From Deefgea piscis (lineage in GTDB: Bacteria; Pseudomonadota; Gammaproteobacteria; Burkholderiales; Chitinibacteraceae), in assembly GCF_019665785.1 (NCBI RefSeq), contig NZ_CP081149.1, positions 3,472,001 to 3,536,000 of the forward strand: a stretch of 64,000 nt of DNA, written 5' to 3'. The position numbers and the translations under genes are program-made. The notes beneath the pieces are model-generated. The model did not search any database. It was given only the letters and a program-made list of their open reading frames with translations, and had not been told where the DNA came from. Below are positions 63,756-64,000 of this stretch, piece by piece (within the stretch, counting starts at the first letter, position 1; every line of letters starts with the position of its first letter).

Positions 63756-63812
63756 AAAAAAATTAAGTATATGAATATAACCCTTAAACAATAAAAGCCA
63801 TATTCATATACT
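63756..63812 (-). terminator. AT-rich terminator of hemA
   Basis: A perfect 13-bp inverted repeat (AGTATATGAATAT/ATATTCATATACT) with a 21-nt loop is followed on the minus strand by TTAATTTTTTTG. The T-tract supports a terminator, although the stem has very few GC pairs. Confidence 0.6.
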
Positions 63813-63826
63813 CCCTAGTCCAGCGT

Positions 63827-64000
63827 TTAATCAATATCTTGTAATCGATATAAACGGCGAACTAAATTGACCAAGGCTTCTTGCTCATCGGGCGCAGCGC
63901 TATTGAGCGCGGACAGCGGCGTATGCAAAAACTTATTACTCATTTGCTGCGCCATTTGCTCGATCACATCACTTGGATCAGCGCCCGCTGCCAAGCGTTT
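63827..64000 (-). CDS. hemA: Glutamyl-tRNA reductase, C-terminal part
   Basis: The last 57 residues of an open frame run off the window edge. The segment MSNKFLHTPLSALNSA matches the conserved xNKxLHxPxxxLR motif of the HemA dimerisation domain, and the gene precedes prfA, its common neighbour. HemA makes glutamate-1-semialdehyde, the first step of tetrapyrrole synthesis. It is not annotated as complete because the window ends inside it. Confidence 0.85.
   Translation of the reverse strand, partial: KRLAAGADPSDVIEQMAQQMSNKFLHTPLSALNSAAPDEQEALVNLVRRLYRLQDID

Overview
The window looks like the chromosome of a betaproteobacterium of the order Neisseriales, most likely Chitinibacteraceae (Deefgea, Chitinibacter or Iodobacter-like). 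This rests on gene order (tRNA-Tyr/Gly/Thr-tuf-tRNA-Trp-secE-nusG-rplKAJL-rpoBC-rpsL-rpsG-fusA-tuf-rpsJ-rplC...), moderate GC content and protein character. The genus is an inference. Almost all genes are on the minus strand, so transcription mostly runs from high to low coordinates.

Region 1 (1-21.6 kb) is the translation and transcription superoperon. A strong promoter (about 21.5 kb) with a GC-rich discriminator drives tRNA-Tyr, tRNA-Gly, tRNA-Thr and a tuf gene. These are followed by tRNA-Trp, secE, nusG, rplK, rplA, an L10 leader, rplJ, rplL, an attenuator, rpoB and rpoC. A near-consensus promoter (about 7.7 kb) starts the str operon: rpsL, rpsG, fusA, the second tuf, and rpsJ. A terminator-like hairpin between rpsJ and rplC separates this from the rest of the S10 operon (rplC, rplD, rplW, rplB, rpsS, rplV, the last cut by the window edge). 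The two tuf genes appear identical over 1136 bp, the mark of gene conversion.

Region 2 (21.6-33.2 kb) is housekeeping: lgt, ilvD, two identical tRNA-Phe genes with their own promoter, a DUF456 membrane protein, a CorA transporter overlapping ppx, phoU, rpiA and a MarC-family protein. It also holds a two-gene unit of TPR proteins, one fused to a degenerate GGDEF domain.

Region 3 (33.2-48.1 kb) carries two complete and clearly different glutamate synthases (gltB+gltD twice). Between them are a small unknown gene and a lipoprotein with a probable CAP-like domain.

Region 4 (48.2-57.8 kb) is a chemotaxis-type signalling cluster: cheY, a STAS protein, cheA, an MCP, cheW, cheR, cheB and a response regulator with a degenerate EAL domain, facing a second short MCP. 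The degenerate EAL output, the STAS protein lacking the usual Ser/Thr, and the degenerate GGDEF of region 2 are the least conventional proteins here.

Region 5 (58.0-64.0 kb) holds hemF, panD, a zinc-ribbon protein of unknown function, an RNB-domain exoribonuclease, prfA and the 3' end of hemA.

Many intergenic regions contain strong inverted repeats. Some have U-tracts and look like intrinsic terminators; others lack one and may be leaders, attenuators or dispersed repeats. I saw no CRISPR array, prophage, insertion sequence or rRNA gene.
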